Below, in pieces: positions 10,431 to 19,359 of a DNA stretch of 64,000 bases (the first letter of the stretch is position 1; each line of letters opens with the position of its first letter). The position numbers and the translations under genes were made by a program. Below the pieces are notes generated by a model that saw only the letters and a list, made by a program, of their open reading frames with translations, was not told where the DNA came from and ran no database searches. Source of the DNA: Pseudonocardia sp. TRM90224 (GTDB lineage: Bacteria; Actinomycetota; Actinomycetes; Mycobacteriales; Pseudonocardiaceae); the NCBI RefSeq assembly GCF_021245725.1, contig NZ_JAJGSX010000041.1, positions 1 through 64,000 on the forward strand, given 5' to 3'.

Positions 10431-10481
10431 TCAGGAAAGCCACTTTCATGCAACGTGGTTGCATGAAAGTGGCTTTCCTGA
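10431..10481. repeat. Family A palindrome, copy A3 (short-loop type)
   Basis: Perfect 24 bp arms, 10431-10454 and 10458-10481, with loop GTG. The central 37 bp are identical to copy A1 at the start of the window, 10.3 kb away. Confidence 0.92.
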
Positions 10482-10538
10482 CCTTCCCCGAGCATCACCC
10501 GCTCGCGGCCGCACAGAGCCCAGGGGCATGATCGGGTC

Positions 10539-11510
10539 ATGCTTGCTGTTCAGGTTTCTGTCACCGGTGGGCCCGATGTGCTCGTTCCGTCCCAGGTGGA
10601 CGATCCGGAGCCGGGCGAGGGGCAGTTGCTCGTCGAGGTCGCCGCAGCCGGGGTCAACTACATCGACACCTACCAGCGCGACGGCACCTACCCGATGCAG
10701 CTGCCGTACGTGCCGGGCATGGAGGGTGTCGGGCGGGTGCGGGCGCTCGGGGCCGGGGTCAGCGATTTCGCGGTGGGCGACCGGGTGGCGTGGGCCGAGG
10801 CGCTCGGCAGCTACGCGCAGCTCACGGTGGTGCCGGCGGCGCGTGCGGTCGCGGTTCCCGATGCCATCTCCGACGAGGTCGCGGTCGGTGCGCTGCTGCA
10901 GGGCATGACGGCGCACTTCCTCGTCAACGACACCTATCCCGTCCAGCCGGGCGACACGGTCCTCGTGCACGCCGCGGCGGGCGGTGCCGGGCTGCTGCTC
11001 ACGCAGCTCGCCACCGCGAAGGGCGCGCGCGTGATCGGCACGGTCTCCACGGCGGAGAAGGAGGAGCTCGCGCGCGGCGCGGGCGCCGCCGAGGTGATCC
11101 GCTACACCGAGGTGGACGACCTCGCGGCCGAGGTCAAGAAGCTGAACGGTGGCGAGGGCGTCGCGGCCGTGTACGACAGCGTCGGGCGCACCACGTTCGA
11201 CGCCAGCCTCGCCAGCCTGCGCATGCGCGGCATGCTCGTGCTGTTCGGCGCGTCCAGCGGTCCGGTGCCGCCGCTCGACCCGCAGGTGCTCAACCGGGGC
11301 GGCTCGCTGTTCCTCACCCGTCCGACGCTGTTCCACCACATCGCCACGCGGGAGGCGCTCGTCGAGCGGGCCGCGGCCGTCTACGGCGAGGTGGTCGCGG
11401 GCCGGCTGAATGTCCGGATCGGGCGCACCTACCCGCTTGCGGAGGCCCGCACAGCACACGAGGACCTGCAGGGCAGGCGCACGACGGGCAAGGTTCTGCT
11501 GATCCCCTGA
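10539..11510 (+). CDS. qor: NADPH:quinone oxidoreductase (Qor, MDR superfamily)
   Basis: 323 aa medium-chain dehydrogenase/reductase without catalytic zinc ligands. N-terminal GroES-like domain (motif AAAGVNYIDTYQRDG) and a Rossmann NADPH site HAAAGGAGLLLTQLA. It likely reduces quinones or enals in the cytosol. A leaderless start is suggested by CATGAT six bases before the ATG. It takes the position of qor in the mycobacterial suf-cta neighbourhood. Confidence 0.92.
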   Translation: MLAVQVSVTGGPDVLVPSQVDDPEPGEGQLLVEVAAAGVNYIDTYQRDGTYPMQLPYVPGMEGVGRVRALGAGVSDFAVGDRVAWAEALGSYAQLTVVPAARAVAVPDAISDEVAVGALLQGMTAHFLVNDTYPVQPGDTVLVHAAAGGAGLLLTQLATAKGARVIGTVSTAEKEELARGAGAAEVIRYTEVDDLAAEVKKLNGGEGVAAVYDSVGRTTFDASLASLRMRGMLVLFGASSGPVPPLDPQVLNRGGSLFLTRPTLFHHIATREALVERAAAVYGEVVAGRLNVRIGRTYPLAEARTAHEDLQGRRTTGKVLLIP

Positions 11511-11551
11511 ATCGTGGCCGGAGGGCCGTCCGATCGTGCTAGATATGGCGG

Positions 11552-13588
11552 GTGACGGCATCCCCGGACGATCTTCGTCCTTTCCACGACCTGTCCGCCT
11601 ACCAGCACCTCCCGCGGCTGAGCGGCCTCGCTCTCTCCCCCGACGGGAGGCGGCTGGTGACGGCCGTGTCCGCGATCGACGCCGAAGGGACGCGGTTCCG
11701 CGCGGCGCTGTGGGAGGTCGACCCCGCAGGTGAGCGGCCGGCCCGCCGCCTCACCCGCGGGTCGAAGGGCGAGTCGGGAGCCGCCTTCACCGCTGTTGGC
11801 GACCTGCTGTTCACCTCGTCGAGGCCCGACCCCGACCGCACCGGCCAGTCCGACGACGCTCCGGCCGCGCTGTGGCGCCTCCCGGTGGCCGGTGAGGCCG
11901 AGGTCGTCGGCACCCGCGCCGGTGGGATCGGCGTCGTGGTCGCCGCCCGCGCCGCCGCCGTCGTCGTCGCGACGACCGCCGTGCTGCCGTCGTCCGTCAC
12001 CGATGCCGAGGACGAGGCCCGCCGGAAGGTCCGGAAGGACAAGAAGGTGACCGGGATCCTGCACGCGGGGCTGCCGGTCCGGCACTGGGACCAGGACCTC
12101 GGCCCCGACGAGGACCGGCTGGTCGTCGCCGCTCTCGACGGCGACGGGGCGGCGGAGTGGCGCGACCTCACCCCCACCCCGGGCAAGGGCCTGCACGAGA
12201 CGAGCTTCGACGTCACCCCGGACGGCTCGACCGTCGTGACGTCGTGGCGCACGCCCGTCTCCGGCGGTGGGTCGCGGCAGCAGCTGGTCGCGATCGACAC
12301 CACGAGCGGGGAACGGCAGGTCATCGCCGACGACGAGCGGTTCGACCTGCACGGCCCGGTGATCAGCCCTGACGGGCGGCAGATCGCCTGCATCCGCGAG
12401 CGGATCCCCGCGCCGACCGAGCCGCCGGACCTACGGCTCGTCGTGCTGCCGATCGGCAGCGGCGAGCTGCGCGAGGTCGCCCAGGGGTGGGACCGATGGG
12501 CCAACGAGGTCGCCTGGACGCCCGACGGCTCCGCGCTGATCGTCATCGCCGACGAGCTGGGCCGCTCCCCCGTATTCCGCATCGAGCTCGCGTCCGGCGA
12601 GGTCACCCGTCTCACCGGCGACGACGGCGCGTACACCGACGTCGTCGTCGCGCCCGACGGCCAGCACGTCTACGCGCTGCGCAGCGCCATCGACACACCG
12701 CCCGCCCCGGTCCGGCTCGACGCGGCCGTGCCCGACCAGCAGCCCGTGCTGCTCCTGGCGCCGGCCCCGGTGCCGGTGGTGCCGGGCACGCTCGTCGAGG
12801 TCGAGGCCACGGCACTCGACGGCACCCCGCTGCGGTCGTGGCTCGCGCTGCCGCCGGACGCGTCACCCGACGCGCCCGCACCGCTGCTGCTGTGGATCCA
12901 CGGCGGGCCGCTGGGCAGCTGGAACGCGTGGCAGTGGCGCTGGAACCCGTGGCTCATGACCGCACGGGGCTACGCGGTGCTGCTGCCCGACCCGGGCCTG
13001 TCCACCGGCTACGGGCTCGACTTCGTGCGGCGCGGCTGGGGCGCGTGGGGCGACGAGCCCTACACCGACCTGATGGCGATCACCGATGCCGCGATCGCCC
13101 GCCCGGACGTCGACGGCGACCGGACGGCCGCGATGGGCGGCTCGTTCGGCGGGTACATGGCCAACTGGGTCGCGGGCCACACCGACCGGTTCCGCGCGAT
13201 CGTCACGCACGCGAGCCTGTGGGCGCTCGACCAGTTCGGCGGCACCACCGACGACGCTGCGTACTGGCTGCACGAGATGACGCCCGAGATGGCAGCGACG
13301 AACAGCCCGCACCTGCACGCCGACGCGATCACCACACCGATGCTCGTGATCCACGGCGACAAGGACTACCGGGTGCCGGTCGGCGAGGCGCTGCGGCTCT
13401 GGTGGGACCTGGTGTCGCGGCACGACGGCCCGCCGGACGAGCTGCCGCACCGCTACCTGTACTTCCCCGACGAGAACCACTGGATCCTGACGCCGAACAA
13501 CGCCGTCGTCTGGTACCAGACCGTCACCGCGTTCCTCGACCACCACGTGCTGGGCAAGGACTGGGAGACCCCGGAGCTGCTCTGCTGA
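11552..13588 (+). CDS. S9 family (prolyl oligopeptidase-type) peptidase
   Basis: 678 aa. The N-terminal two thirds is a beta-propeller with WD/PD40-like repeats (LSPDGRRL, VTPDGSTV, ISPDGRQI, WTPDGSAL); the C-terminal third is an alpha/beta hydrolase. Catalytic triad: Ser531 in GGSFGGYM, Asp605 in HGDKDYRVP and His643 in DENHW. The type resembles acylaminoacyl/dipeptidyl peptidases that cut short peptides. No signal peptide is seen, so it is probably cytoplasmic. GTG start with TAGATAT just upstream suggests a leaderless message. Confidence 0.94.
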   Translation: MTASPDDLRPFHDLSAYQHLPRLSGLALSPDGRRLVTAVSAIDAEGTRFRAALWEVDPAGERPARRLTRGSKGESGAAFTAVGDLLFTSSRPDPDRTGQSDDAPAALWRLPVAGEAEVVGTRAGGIGVVVAARAAAVVVATTAVLPSSVTDAEDEARRKVRKDKKVTGILHAGLPVRHWDQDLGPDEDRLVVAALDGDGAAEWRDLTPTPGKGLHETSFDVTPDGSTVVTSWRTPVSGGGSRQQLVAIDTTSGERQVIADDERFDLHGPVISPDGRQIACIRERIPAPTEPPDLRLVVLPIGSGELREVAQGWDRWANEVAWTPDGSALIVIADELGRSPVFRIELASGEVTRLTGDDGAYTDVVVAPDGQHVYALRSAIDTPPAPVRLDAAVPDQQPVLLLAPAPVPVVPGTLVEVEATALDGTPLRSWLALPPDASPDAPAPLLLWIHGGPLGSWNAWQWRWNPWLMTARGYAVLLPDPGLSTGYGLDFVRRGWGAWGDEPYTDLMAITDAAIARPDVDGDRTAAMGGSFGGYMANWVAGHTDRFRAIVTHASLWALDQFGGTTDDAAYWLHEMTPEMAATNSPHLHADAITTPMLVIHGDKDYRVPVGEALRLWWDLVSRHDGPPDELPHRYLYFPDENHWILTPNNAVVWYQTVTAFLDHHVLGKDWETPELLC

Positions 13589-13592
13589 GCCG

Positions 13593-13660
13593 ACTTCCCC
13601 ACCGTTTTGGGCACATGCGCGCCGATTTGGCGCGCATCCACCCAAGACGGTGGGGAGGTT
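13593..13660. repeat. Family B palindrome, copy B2 (diverged)
   Basis: Arms ACTTCCCCACCGTTTTGGG... and the complementary ...CCCAAGACGGTGGGGAGG with several mismatches, around a core of GCGCGCC/GGCGCGC. It lies exactly between two convergent genes and might end both transcripts, although no T-run follows. Confidence 0.85.
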
Positions 13661-13663
13661 CGG

Positions 13664-14287
13664 TCAGGTGAGGGTGACGGGGCCGCGCGGGGTGTCGAGG
13701 AGCGCGACGAGCGACTGCGGGCCGGCCTCGACGGGGAGCGTGACGTCGAGAGCGGTGAGCAGCTCGGCCGCGGCCGCCGGCTCGGGCACCGTGGCGCCCA
13801 GGCCCGTCAGCCCGATCCGCGGCAGCGCGGCCGCCGGGTGCGGTGTCGTGCCCCAGTCGATCAGGAACGGCACACCCGGCGGCGACGCCTCGGACGACGT
13901 CAGCCGCCATTCCAGCAGCGCACCGGCCGGGGTGCGGCGCGCCATCGGCTCGATCGGGCCGATGCCGGCCGCCGCCACGGCCTTGTCGATGTCTGCCGGC
14001 GCGACCGCCCAGGTCACGAGCCGCGGCCCGGTGAGCGTGCCGATCCCGAAGGGCACGTTCCCCGGCTCGACGGGGTTGTCCCGGTCCGGCCCGATGATCT
14101 CCAGGAAGCTGGTCGGCCCGAGCCCGACCAGGTAGTTGCGGGTGCCCCGGCCGACGTGCCGGCCGCCCTCCACCGGCTCCACGCCGCTCGCGGCCGCGAA
14201 CGCGGCCACCGCGGCGTCGAGCTCCGGGGTGGCGTAGACGAGGTGGTCGAGGCGGGGGTCGGGCGGCCCGAGCCGCGTGCAGGTCAT
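13664..14287 (-). CDS. VOC/glyoxalase-like domain protein
   Basis: 207 aa. N-terminal glyoxalase-like half (RLDHLVYATPELDAAVAAF; YLVGLGPTSFLEIIGPD) with His14 and a Glu in the metal-site positions of the vicinal oxygen chelate fold; the second half is a weaker repeat. Belongs to the glyoxalase-like_3 group of unknown substrate. Starts at ATG, 11 bp after the serine hydrolase gene, so the two are probably co-transcribed. Confidence 0.85.
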   Translation of the reverse strand: MTCTRLGPPDPRLDHLVYATPELDAAVAAFAAASGVEPVEGGRHVGRGTRNYLVGLGPTSFLEIIGPDRDNPVEPGNVPFGIGTLTGPRLVTWAVAPADIDKAVAAAGIGPIEPMARRTPAGALLEWRLTSSEASPPGVPFLIDWGTTPHPAAALPRIGLTGLGATVPEPAAAAELLTALDVTLPVEAGPQSLVALLDTPRGPVTLT

Positions 14288-14298
14288 GCCTTGATCTT

Positions 14299-15456
14299 TC
14301 AGGATCGGCGGCGGCTGCGGTGGACGGCCGAGTTCACCGCGCTCACCAGCAGCACGTTCTCCGGCGCCGCACCGCCGGGGAACGCGAACCGGCGCCGGTT
14401 GTAGCCGTAGGCGAACCCGCCGCGCGGGTCGGCGAACGCCATCGAGCCGGCCGCGCCGCTGTGCCCGATCGCACCCTGCCCCAGCACCGGGTAGTCCTCG
14501 GAGACCACCGAGAAGCCCACACCGAACGCGTTCGGGCCACGGGTGCTGAGGTCGGTGCCCACCGAGTGGATCTGCCCCACCTCGGCCAGCGTGTCCGGCT
14601 TGAGCAGCGGCTCGGCGCCGTCGAGCCCACCGAGCACCGCCGCGTACATCGCCGCCATGCCCCGCGCCGAGCCGATCCCGCCGACGGAGGCGGGTCCCTT
14701 CTCCCGCACGACCCGGACGTTCGGCAGCTCCTGCAGGTCGGCAGCCTCCGGGTGGTTGCGGTTGAACGCGATACCGCTGATGCTCGTCGGTCCCGACGCG
14801 TTCGCCTCCAGCAGCGCCTGCTGCTCGGGGGTGGGGAGCATCGGCAGCGTCGTGAGGAAGCGCGGCTCGTGCTCCTCGGGGAAGCCCATGTAGAAGTCCA
14901 GCCCGTGCGGCGCCCGCACGCGCTCCTCGTAGAACTCCTGGATCGAGCGGCCCGTCGCCCTGCGCACGACCTCGTTGGCGAGCGCGCCGATCGTCAGCGC
15001 GTGGTAGCCGAACGCCGTGCCCGGGCGCCAGTAGGGCCGCTGCGGGGCGATCCGGGCGGCCACCACCTGGTCGTCGGCCAGCTCTTCGACGAGGAACCCA
15101 CCCTCGGCACCCACGACACCGGCCCGGTGCGACATCAGCTCGCGCAGCGTGAGCGCACCCTTGCCCTCGGCGCCGAACTCCGGCCAGTAGTGGCTCACCC
15201 GCTGGTCGAGGTCGAGCACGCCGTCCTGCACGAGCAGCGCGACGACCAGCGCCGTGGCACCTTTCGTGGAGGAGAAGACCCCCGTCACCGAATCGGGCCC
15301 GATCCCGGGGCCCGTGTACAGGTCGACCACCCGCTCGCCGTCGCGGTAGGCGACCAGCTGCGCGGCGTAGTCGCCGCCCTCCTGCTGCGCGACGGCCGCG
15401 AACGCCTCGCGCACCGACTCGAAGCCGTCCTCGACAGTTCCGTTGATCTCCGGCAT
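14299..15456 (-). CDS. Serine hydrolase, class C beta-lactamase/esterase EstB family
   Basis: 385 aa. Catalytic SxxK in FSSTKGATAL, a Tyr in the second motif position (FGYHAL) and a third motif HSG (GHSGAAGS). This pattern fits EstB-like esterases and penicillin-binding-like hydrolases more than true beta-lactamases. No signal peptide. The start at MPEINGTV is chosen over an upstream in-frame start because AGGGGGAG sits just before it. Confidence 0.9.
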   Translation of the reverse strand: MPEINGTVEDGFESVREAFAAVAQQEGGDYAAQLVAYRDGERVVDLYTGPGIGPDSVTGVFSSTKGATALVVALLVQDGVLDLDQRVSHYWPEFGAEGKGALTLRELMSHRAGVVGAEGGFLVEELADDQVVAARIAPQRPYWRPGTAFGYHALTIGALANEVVRRATGRSIQEFYEERVRAPHGLDFYMGFPEEHEPRFLTTLPMLPTPEQQALLEANASGPTSISGIAFNRNHPEAADLQELPNVRVVREKGPASVGGIGSARGMAAMYAAVLGGLDGAEPLLKPDTLAEVGQIHSVGTDLSTRGPNAFGVGFSVVSEDYPVLGQGAIGHSGAAGSMAFADPRGGFAYGYNRRRFAFPGGAAPENVLLVSAVNSAVHRSRRRS

Positions 15457-15650
15457 GTCTCCCCCTCTGTAGGACTCGTAGGCGGATAGCCGTCGAAGGC
15501 CGCCCCGTATTCCGAGCACCGATCACGATGATGCGGCGTGGCATCCGTCGAACCGTCGACGGCCTCCGGTTACCCTGCGTGTTACGTCCCCGGTGAAGTG
15601 CGCTCGCCGCCTTCGCCCCTATCCATCAAGCATCGAACGGACAAAACCCC

Positions 15651-16127
15651 GTGGCGCAGCGTGTCGACGTGAAACTGGTTGACGACCTCGACGGATCGGA
15701 GGCGACGGATTCGGTCGCCTTCGCACTCGACGGCCGGCAGTACGAGATCGATCTTTCCAGCGAGAACGCCGCGCGGTTGCGCGGCATTGTCGCCGACTAC
15801 GTCGCGGCGGCGCGCCGCGTCGGCTCGGCCCGCAAACCGGCAGGTGGCGGGGCGTCCACGCCGGCCGCCGGCCCCGACGCGACCGCCGTGCGCCAGTGGG
15901 CCCGCGAGAACGGGGTCACCGTTTCCGAGCGCGGCCGCGTGCCCGCGCACGTCGTCGAGGCATACCTGAACCGCAATGCCGCCGCCGCCCCGGCCGAAGC
16001 CCCGAAGGCGGCCCCGAAGGTGGCCGAAGAGCCCGCTGCGACCCCCGCCGAAGCGCCCGCCGAGGAGCCGAAGGCCCGCTCCCGCCCGGAGATCGCCAAC
16101 CCGTTCGCGGTCAACCAGGCCGGCTGA
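15651..16127 (+). CDS. lsr2: Nucleoid-associated protein Lsr2 with long C-terminal tail
   Basis: 158 aa from GTG. The N-terminal dimerisation/oligomerisation domain (1-60; VDVKLVDDLDGSEA) and the DNA-binding domain (76-108) with RQWARENG and the AT-hook-like RGR at 94-96 are both conserved. Lsr2 silences AT-rich, often foreign, DNA. The family is usually about 110 aa; here an Ala/Pro/Glu-rich tail of about 50 residues ends in RPEIANPFAVNQAG. It stands alone with a 130 bp upstream region. Confidence 0.95.
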   Translation: MAQRVDVKLVDDLDGSEATDSVAFALDGRQYEIDLSSENAARLRGIVADYVAAARRVGSARKPAGGGASTPAAGPDATAVRQWARENGVTVSERGRVPAHVVEAYLNRNAAAAPAEAPKAAPKVAEEPAATPAEAPAEEPKARSRPEIANPFAVNQAG

Positions 16128-16132
16128 CGGAA

Positions 16133-16203
16133 AACTTCCCCACCGTTTTGCCTACTTGCAGACCTCCGAGGGTGTGCAGGTTGGCAAAACGGTGGGGAAG
16201 TTC
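16133..16203. repeat. Family B palindrome, copy B3
   Basis: About 20 bp complementary outer arms (AACTTCCCCACCGTTTTGCC and its complement, 16134-16153 and 16183-16202) and a partly paired middle. It fills the gap between convergent lsr2 and the monooxygenase gene, starting 6 bp after the lsr2 stop codon. Confidence 0.88.
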
Positions 16204-16205
16204 GG

Positions 16206-17744
16206 TCAGGAGCCGGCGGCGCGGGCGGGTTCGGCTGCCATGTCGGTTTCGGTGACGGATTCGGGCTGCGCGATCTGCGGGCGCGCCGACACGGGGTGCT
16301 CGAACCGCATCCCGTCGGTCACGGGCCCGCGGCGAAGCTGGAACAGCTCGAGCGGGTAGTTCATCCGCACCTGCCACGGCCGGCGCGCGCCCTGCCTCGG
16401 CAGCGTCGCCAGCGCACGCCGCACGTACCCCGGCTGGAAGTCGAAGAGCGCCTTCGTCGGCATCGCGGAGTCGGTGTTCTTCGGCGCCGCCACCGCGAAC
16501 CCACCGGCCCGCATGTGGTTGAGCAGCCGGCAGACGTACTCCGCCACCAGGTCGGCCCGCAGCGTCCACGACGCGTTGGTGTAGCCGAACGTGTAGGCGA
16601 GGTTCGGCACACCCTCCAGCATCAGGCCCTTGTACGTGAGCCGGTCGGCGAGCTTCGCCTCCACACCGTCGACGGTCACCGGCGCCCCGCCGAGCAGCTG
16701 CAGGTTCAGCCCGGTCGCGGTGATGATGATGTCCGCCTCCAGCTCGGCGCCGGACCGCAGCCGGATGCCCTTCTCCGTGAAGGTGTCGATCTCGTCGGTG
16801 ACGATCGACGCCGAGCCGTTGCTGACGGCCTCGAAGAAGTCGCCGTCGGGCACGAGGCACAGCCGCTCGTCCCACGGGTTGTAGCGCGGCGTGAAGTGGG
16901 TGTCTACGTCGTAGCCGGCCGGCAGCTGACGTTCGACGCCCCTGCGGAGGATCTCCTTCATCTTCGCCGGGCGTCGCCTGCTGAGCTGGTAGGACGCCGC
17001 CTGGATCAGCACGTTCTTCCAGCGCACGATCGGGTAGGTCGCCTTCACCGGCAGGAACTTGCGCAGCAGCTGGTCGAGGGGGTCCTGGCGCGGCATCGAG
17101 ACGAAGTACGTCGGCGAGCGCTGCAGCATCGTCACGTGCCCGGCGTCGGCTGCCATCGCGGGCACGAGCGTCACGGCGGTCGCGCCGCTGCCGATGACGA
17201 CGACCCGCTTGCCTGCGTAGTCGAAGTCGGCGGGCCAGTGCTGGGGATGCACGATCTGCCCGGCGAACTTCTCCCGGCCCGGGAACGTCGGGGTGAAGCC
17301 CTGGTCGTAGTTGTAGTAACCCGAGCAGTGGTAGAGGAACCCGCAGGTCAACTGCTCACGCTCGCCCGTGTCGGTGTGCTCGACGTCGACGGTCCACCGC
17401 TGCTCGGCGCTCGACCAGGCCGCCGAGACGACCTTGCGGTGGTAGCCGATGCGCTTGTCCACGCCGTACGTGCGCGCGGTTCGCCGCACGTAGTCGAGGA
17501 TCGAGGGTCCGTCGGCGATCGAGTCCTCGGCGAGCCACGGGGTGAACCGGTACCCGAGGGTGTGCATGTCGGAGTCGGACCGGATGCCCGGGTACCGGAA
17601 CAGGTCCCACGTGCCACCCATGGCGCCGCGCGCCTCGAGGATCGCCACCGACCGCTCGGGGCACTCCCGCCGCAGGTGGACGGCGGCGCCGACGCCGGAC
17701 AGCCCGGCCCCGACGATCAGGACGTCGACGTGGTTCTCCGACAT
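16206..17744 (-). CDS. Flavin-containing monooxygenase, Baeyer-Villiger type
   Basis: 512 aa. FAD-binding GAGLSG (12-17), the Baeyer-Villiger fingerprint FAGQIVHPQHWP (160-171, pattern FxGxxxHxxxW) and NADPH-binding GSGATA (185-190). Closest in style to mycobacterial EthA/MymA-type enzymes, which oxidise ketones or thioamides. The substrate cannot be told from the sequence. Cytoplasmic, single gene, divergent from the lipoprotein gene across 123 bp. Confidence 0.93.
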   Translation of the reverse strand: MSENHVDVLIVGAGLSGVGAAVHLRRECPERSVAILEARGAMGGTWDLFRYPGIRSDSDMHTLGYRFTPWLAEDSIADGPSILDYVRRTARTYGVDKRIGYHRKVVSAAWSSAEQRWTVDVEHTDTGEREQLTCGFLYHCSGYYNYDQGFTPTFPGREKFAGQIVHPQHWPADFDYAGKRVVVIGSGATAVTLVPAMAADAGHVTMLQRSPTYFVSMPRQDPLDQLLRKFLPVKATYPIVRWKNVLIQAASYQLSRRRPAKMKEILRRGVERQLPAGYDVDTHFTPRYNPWDERLCLVPDGDFFEAVSNGSASIVTDEIDTFTEKGIRLRSGAELEADIIITATGLNLQLLGGAPVTVDGVEAKLADRLTYKGLMLEGVPNLAYTFGYTNASWTLRADLVAEYVCRLLNHMRAGGFAVAAPKNTDSAMPTKALFDFQPGYVRRALATLPRQGARRPWQVRMNYPLELFQLRRGPVTDGMRFEHPVSARPQIAQPESVTETDMAAEPARAAGS

Positions 17745-17867
17745 TTCGCGCCTCCAGGTGCGCCCCGACTTCCGGAACCTACCGACAGTAACTTTCGTTT
17801 CCGCCGATCACCAGAGCAGACGGAACACGATGTTCGTCCATTCGTGTTCGCTGTTAGGTTGAGCGCC

Positions 17868-18944
17868 ATGTCGGCAGCGTGCGGCAGGAGTCCCGGCCGG
17901 CGGCCGACGGCGGGCCCGGTGATCATCCCTGCGATCACCCCTGCGATCGTCAGGTTCACGGCGATCGCCGTGGCAGGCGCACTGCTGCTCGCCGCCTGCG
18001 GCTCCGCACCGCCGATGCCCCCGCCGCCCCCGCCGCCGGTCGGCCCACCGGCACCATCGCTGCAGCTGGGGCCGCCCCCGACCTCCGCCCCGTCGACCGG
18101 GCACCTGCCGATCCCGCGCACCCGGGTCGCGATCAAGCCGCCCGACGGGATGGTCGTCGACGAGACCCTGCCCGGCCTGGCCCGCACCGACGTCGCGACG
18201 ACCGTGCGGGTGATCGAGACCGCCCGCGATCCCAACGAACCGGCCCCGAAGGTGGTGGAGCAGGTCGCCGGCGGGTACCGCTCGGAGGCGCAGGCCAACC
18301 TCGCCGACCTGAAGGTCGCCAGCATCCGCGAGGTGCAGGTGGCGGGCTTCCCGGCGGTCGCCGTCGAGGCGACGCAGGCGGTGCAGGAGGGCATTCTCGG
18401 GCGCGCGATGGTCTCGATCGTGAGCAACGACTCGATCGTCCTGCTCGACGGCACGATCGCGCCGGGCGACCCGCTCACCCCCGCCGCGCTGCTCACCTCG
18501 CTCCTCGATGCGCGCTGGCTCGACGTCGCGGCCGCCGGCAGCCTCGGCTTCGACCTGACACCGGCCGCCGGCTTCAAGCGCCTGCCGAGCAGCACGACGA
18601 TCGCCGTGTCGCTCGACGGCTCGACGGCGCCCGGTGCGCCACTGCTCGTCGCGAGCGCGCCCAACATCCAGGCGCCGATCGCGGCCGCCGATCGGAAGAT
18701 CTTCGCCGAGCAGCAGCTGGAGTCGCTCACCGGCGAGAAGGCCTACGACTCCGCCACGCCGATCGAGGTGTCCGGGCTCACCGGTTGGGAGATGCTCGAC
18801 CGCGGCCCGGGGCTGTCGGTGTACCTCGTCGTGCTGTTCGCGGGCGACTGGTCGCTCGTGCTGGCCGGGAGCTTCGACTCCAAGGTCCATCCCGACCAGG
18901 TGCCGGCGTTCCAGACGATGGCACGCTCCGTCGTCCTGCGCTGA
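17868..18944 (+). CDS. Secreted lipoprotein of unknown function
   Basis: 358 aa. Lipobox LLAAC with acylated Cys44 after a hydrophobic stretch and a rather long N-region; then a proline-rich linker (45-75) of the kind that spans the cell wall. The body resembles a LpqN/LpqT-type domain (MVVDETLPGLARTDVATTVRV; final FQTMARSVVL), present twice. In mycobacteria LpqN-like proteins act in envelope biology. Leaderless start supported by TAGGTT seven bases before the ATG. Confidence 0.75.
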   Translation: MSAACGRSPGRRPTAGPVIIPAITPAIVRFTAIAVAGALLLAACGSAPPMPPPPPPPVGPPAPSLQLGPPPTSAPSTGHLPIPRTRVAIKPPDGMVVDETLPGLARTDVATTVRVIETARDPNEPAPKVVEQVAGGYRSEAQANLADLKVASIREVQVAGFPAVAVEATQAVQEGILGRAMVSIVSNDSIVLLDGTIAPGDPLTPAALLTSLLDARWLDVAAAGSLGFDLTPAAGFKRLPSSTTIAVSLDGSTAPGAPLLVASAPNIQAPIAAADRKIFAEQQLESLTGEKAYDSATPIEVSGLTGWEMLDRGPGLSVYLVVLFAGDWSLVLAGSFDSKVHPDQVPAFQTMARSVVLR

Positions 18945-19025
18945 TCAGATCGGTTCCCGAGGCGCTCCCCGGCGTCACAGTCGGGTTGTTCCGTCACGCT
19001 CCGAAACCGATTCGGAACGAGACGC

Positions 19026-19073
19026 GCCGCACATGTAGGGGCTCCGCGGATTGTCGGACACAAGATGTAGTCT
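19026..19073 (+). promoter_or_regulatory. Tandem NrdR boxes and promoter region of nrdAB
   Basis: ACACAAGATGTAGTCT at 19058-19073 matches 13 of 16 positions of the NrdR consensus (acaCwAtATaTwGtgt, from the literature). A weaker box at 19026-19041 shares ATGTAG at exactly 32 bp distance, about three helical turns, the usual spacing of NrdR box pairs. They lie just upstream of the riboswitch, so NrdR repression and B12 control would act on the same transcript. No nrdR gene is in the window. Confidence 0.7.
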
Positions 19074-19080
19074 CCATGGC

Positions 19081-19250
19081 GCTGGAGGTTCACGCCCCGC
19101 AAGGAGCGTGACGCAAGAGGGAACCCGGTGCGAACCCGGGACTGCCCCGCAGCGGTAAGCGGGAACGAACGCCGTGACCGCCCTCGACGGAGGGTCGGTG
19201 GAAGCACTGGGCAGCCAGCCTGGGAAGCGACGGCCAGTAGGTCCGACGGG
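19081..19250 (+). ncRNA. Cobalamin (adenosylcobalamin) riboswitch
   Basis: The core has GGGAACCCGGTGCGAACC, then GGGACTGCCCCGCAGCGGTAAG, the most conserved part of the B12 riboswitch, and a B12-box-like GGCCAGTAGGTCCG near 19232-19245. It sits 110 bp before nrdA. In Streptomyces the class I nrdAB operon is shut off by such a riboswitch when B12 is plentiful, leaving a B12-dependent class II enzyme to work. Exact ends are estimated. The expression platform is probably 19251-19359; a stem near CGAGCTCGCGAGGAG could hide the ribosome binding site. Confidence 0.93.
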
Positions 19251-19359
19251 CACCGGTCCGATCACCCGGGGCCCGTCCCGCCCGCGAGTCCGAACACCTG
19301 CCCCGGCCCACGCGCCACCGGCGCGCGGCACTGGCCGTCGAGCTCGCGAGGAGAGAGCC

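Larger units (their letters stand above)
10005..10538. other. 534 bp gene-free region filled with repeats; ctaA missing from its usual place
   Basis: No open frame here has family-like composition or a plausible start. It holds two complete family A palindromes (10101-10159 and 10431-10481) and a degenerate half copy near 10318-10336. The flanking genes (ABC permease and quinone reductase) normally bracket ctaA in related actinobacteria, so this may mark a deletion. A -10-like CATGAT at 10527-10532 serves the downstream gene. Confidence 0.6.

Noticed and set aside
10042..10908. Open frames within the 534 bp repeat-rich gap
   Set aside because: They consist of palindrome sequence and enter qor in the wrong frame; no protein family resemblance.
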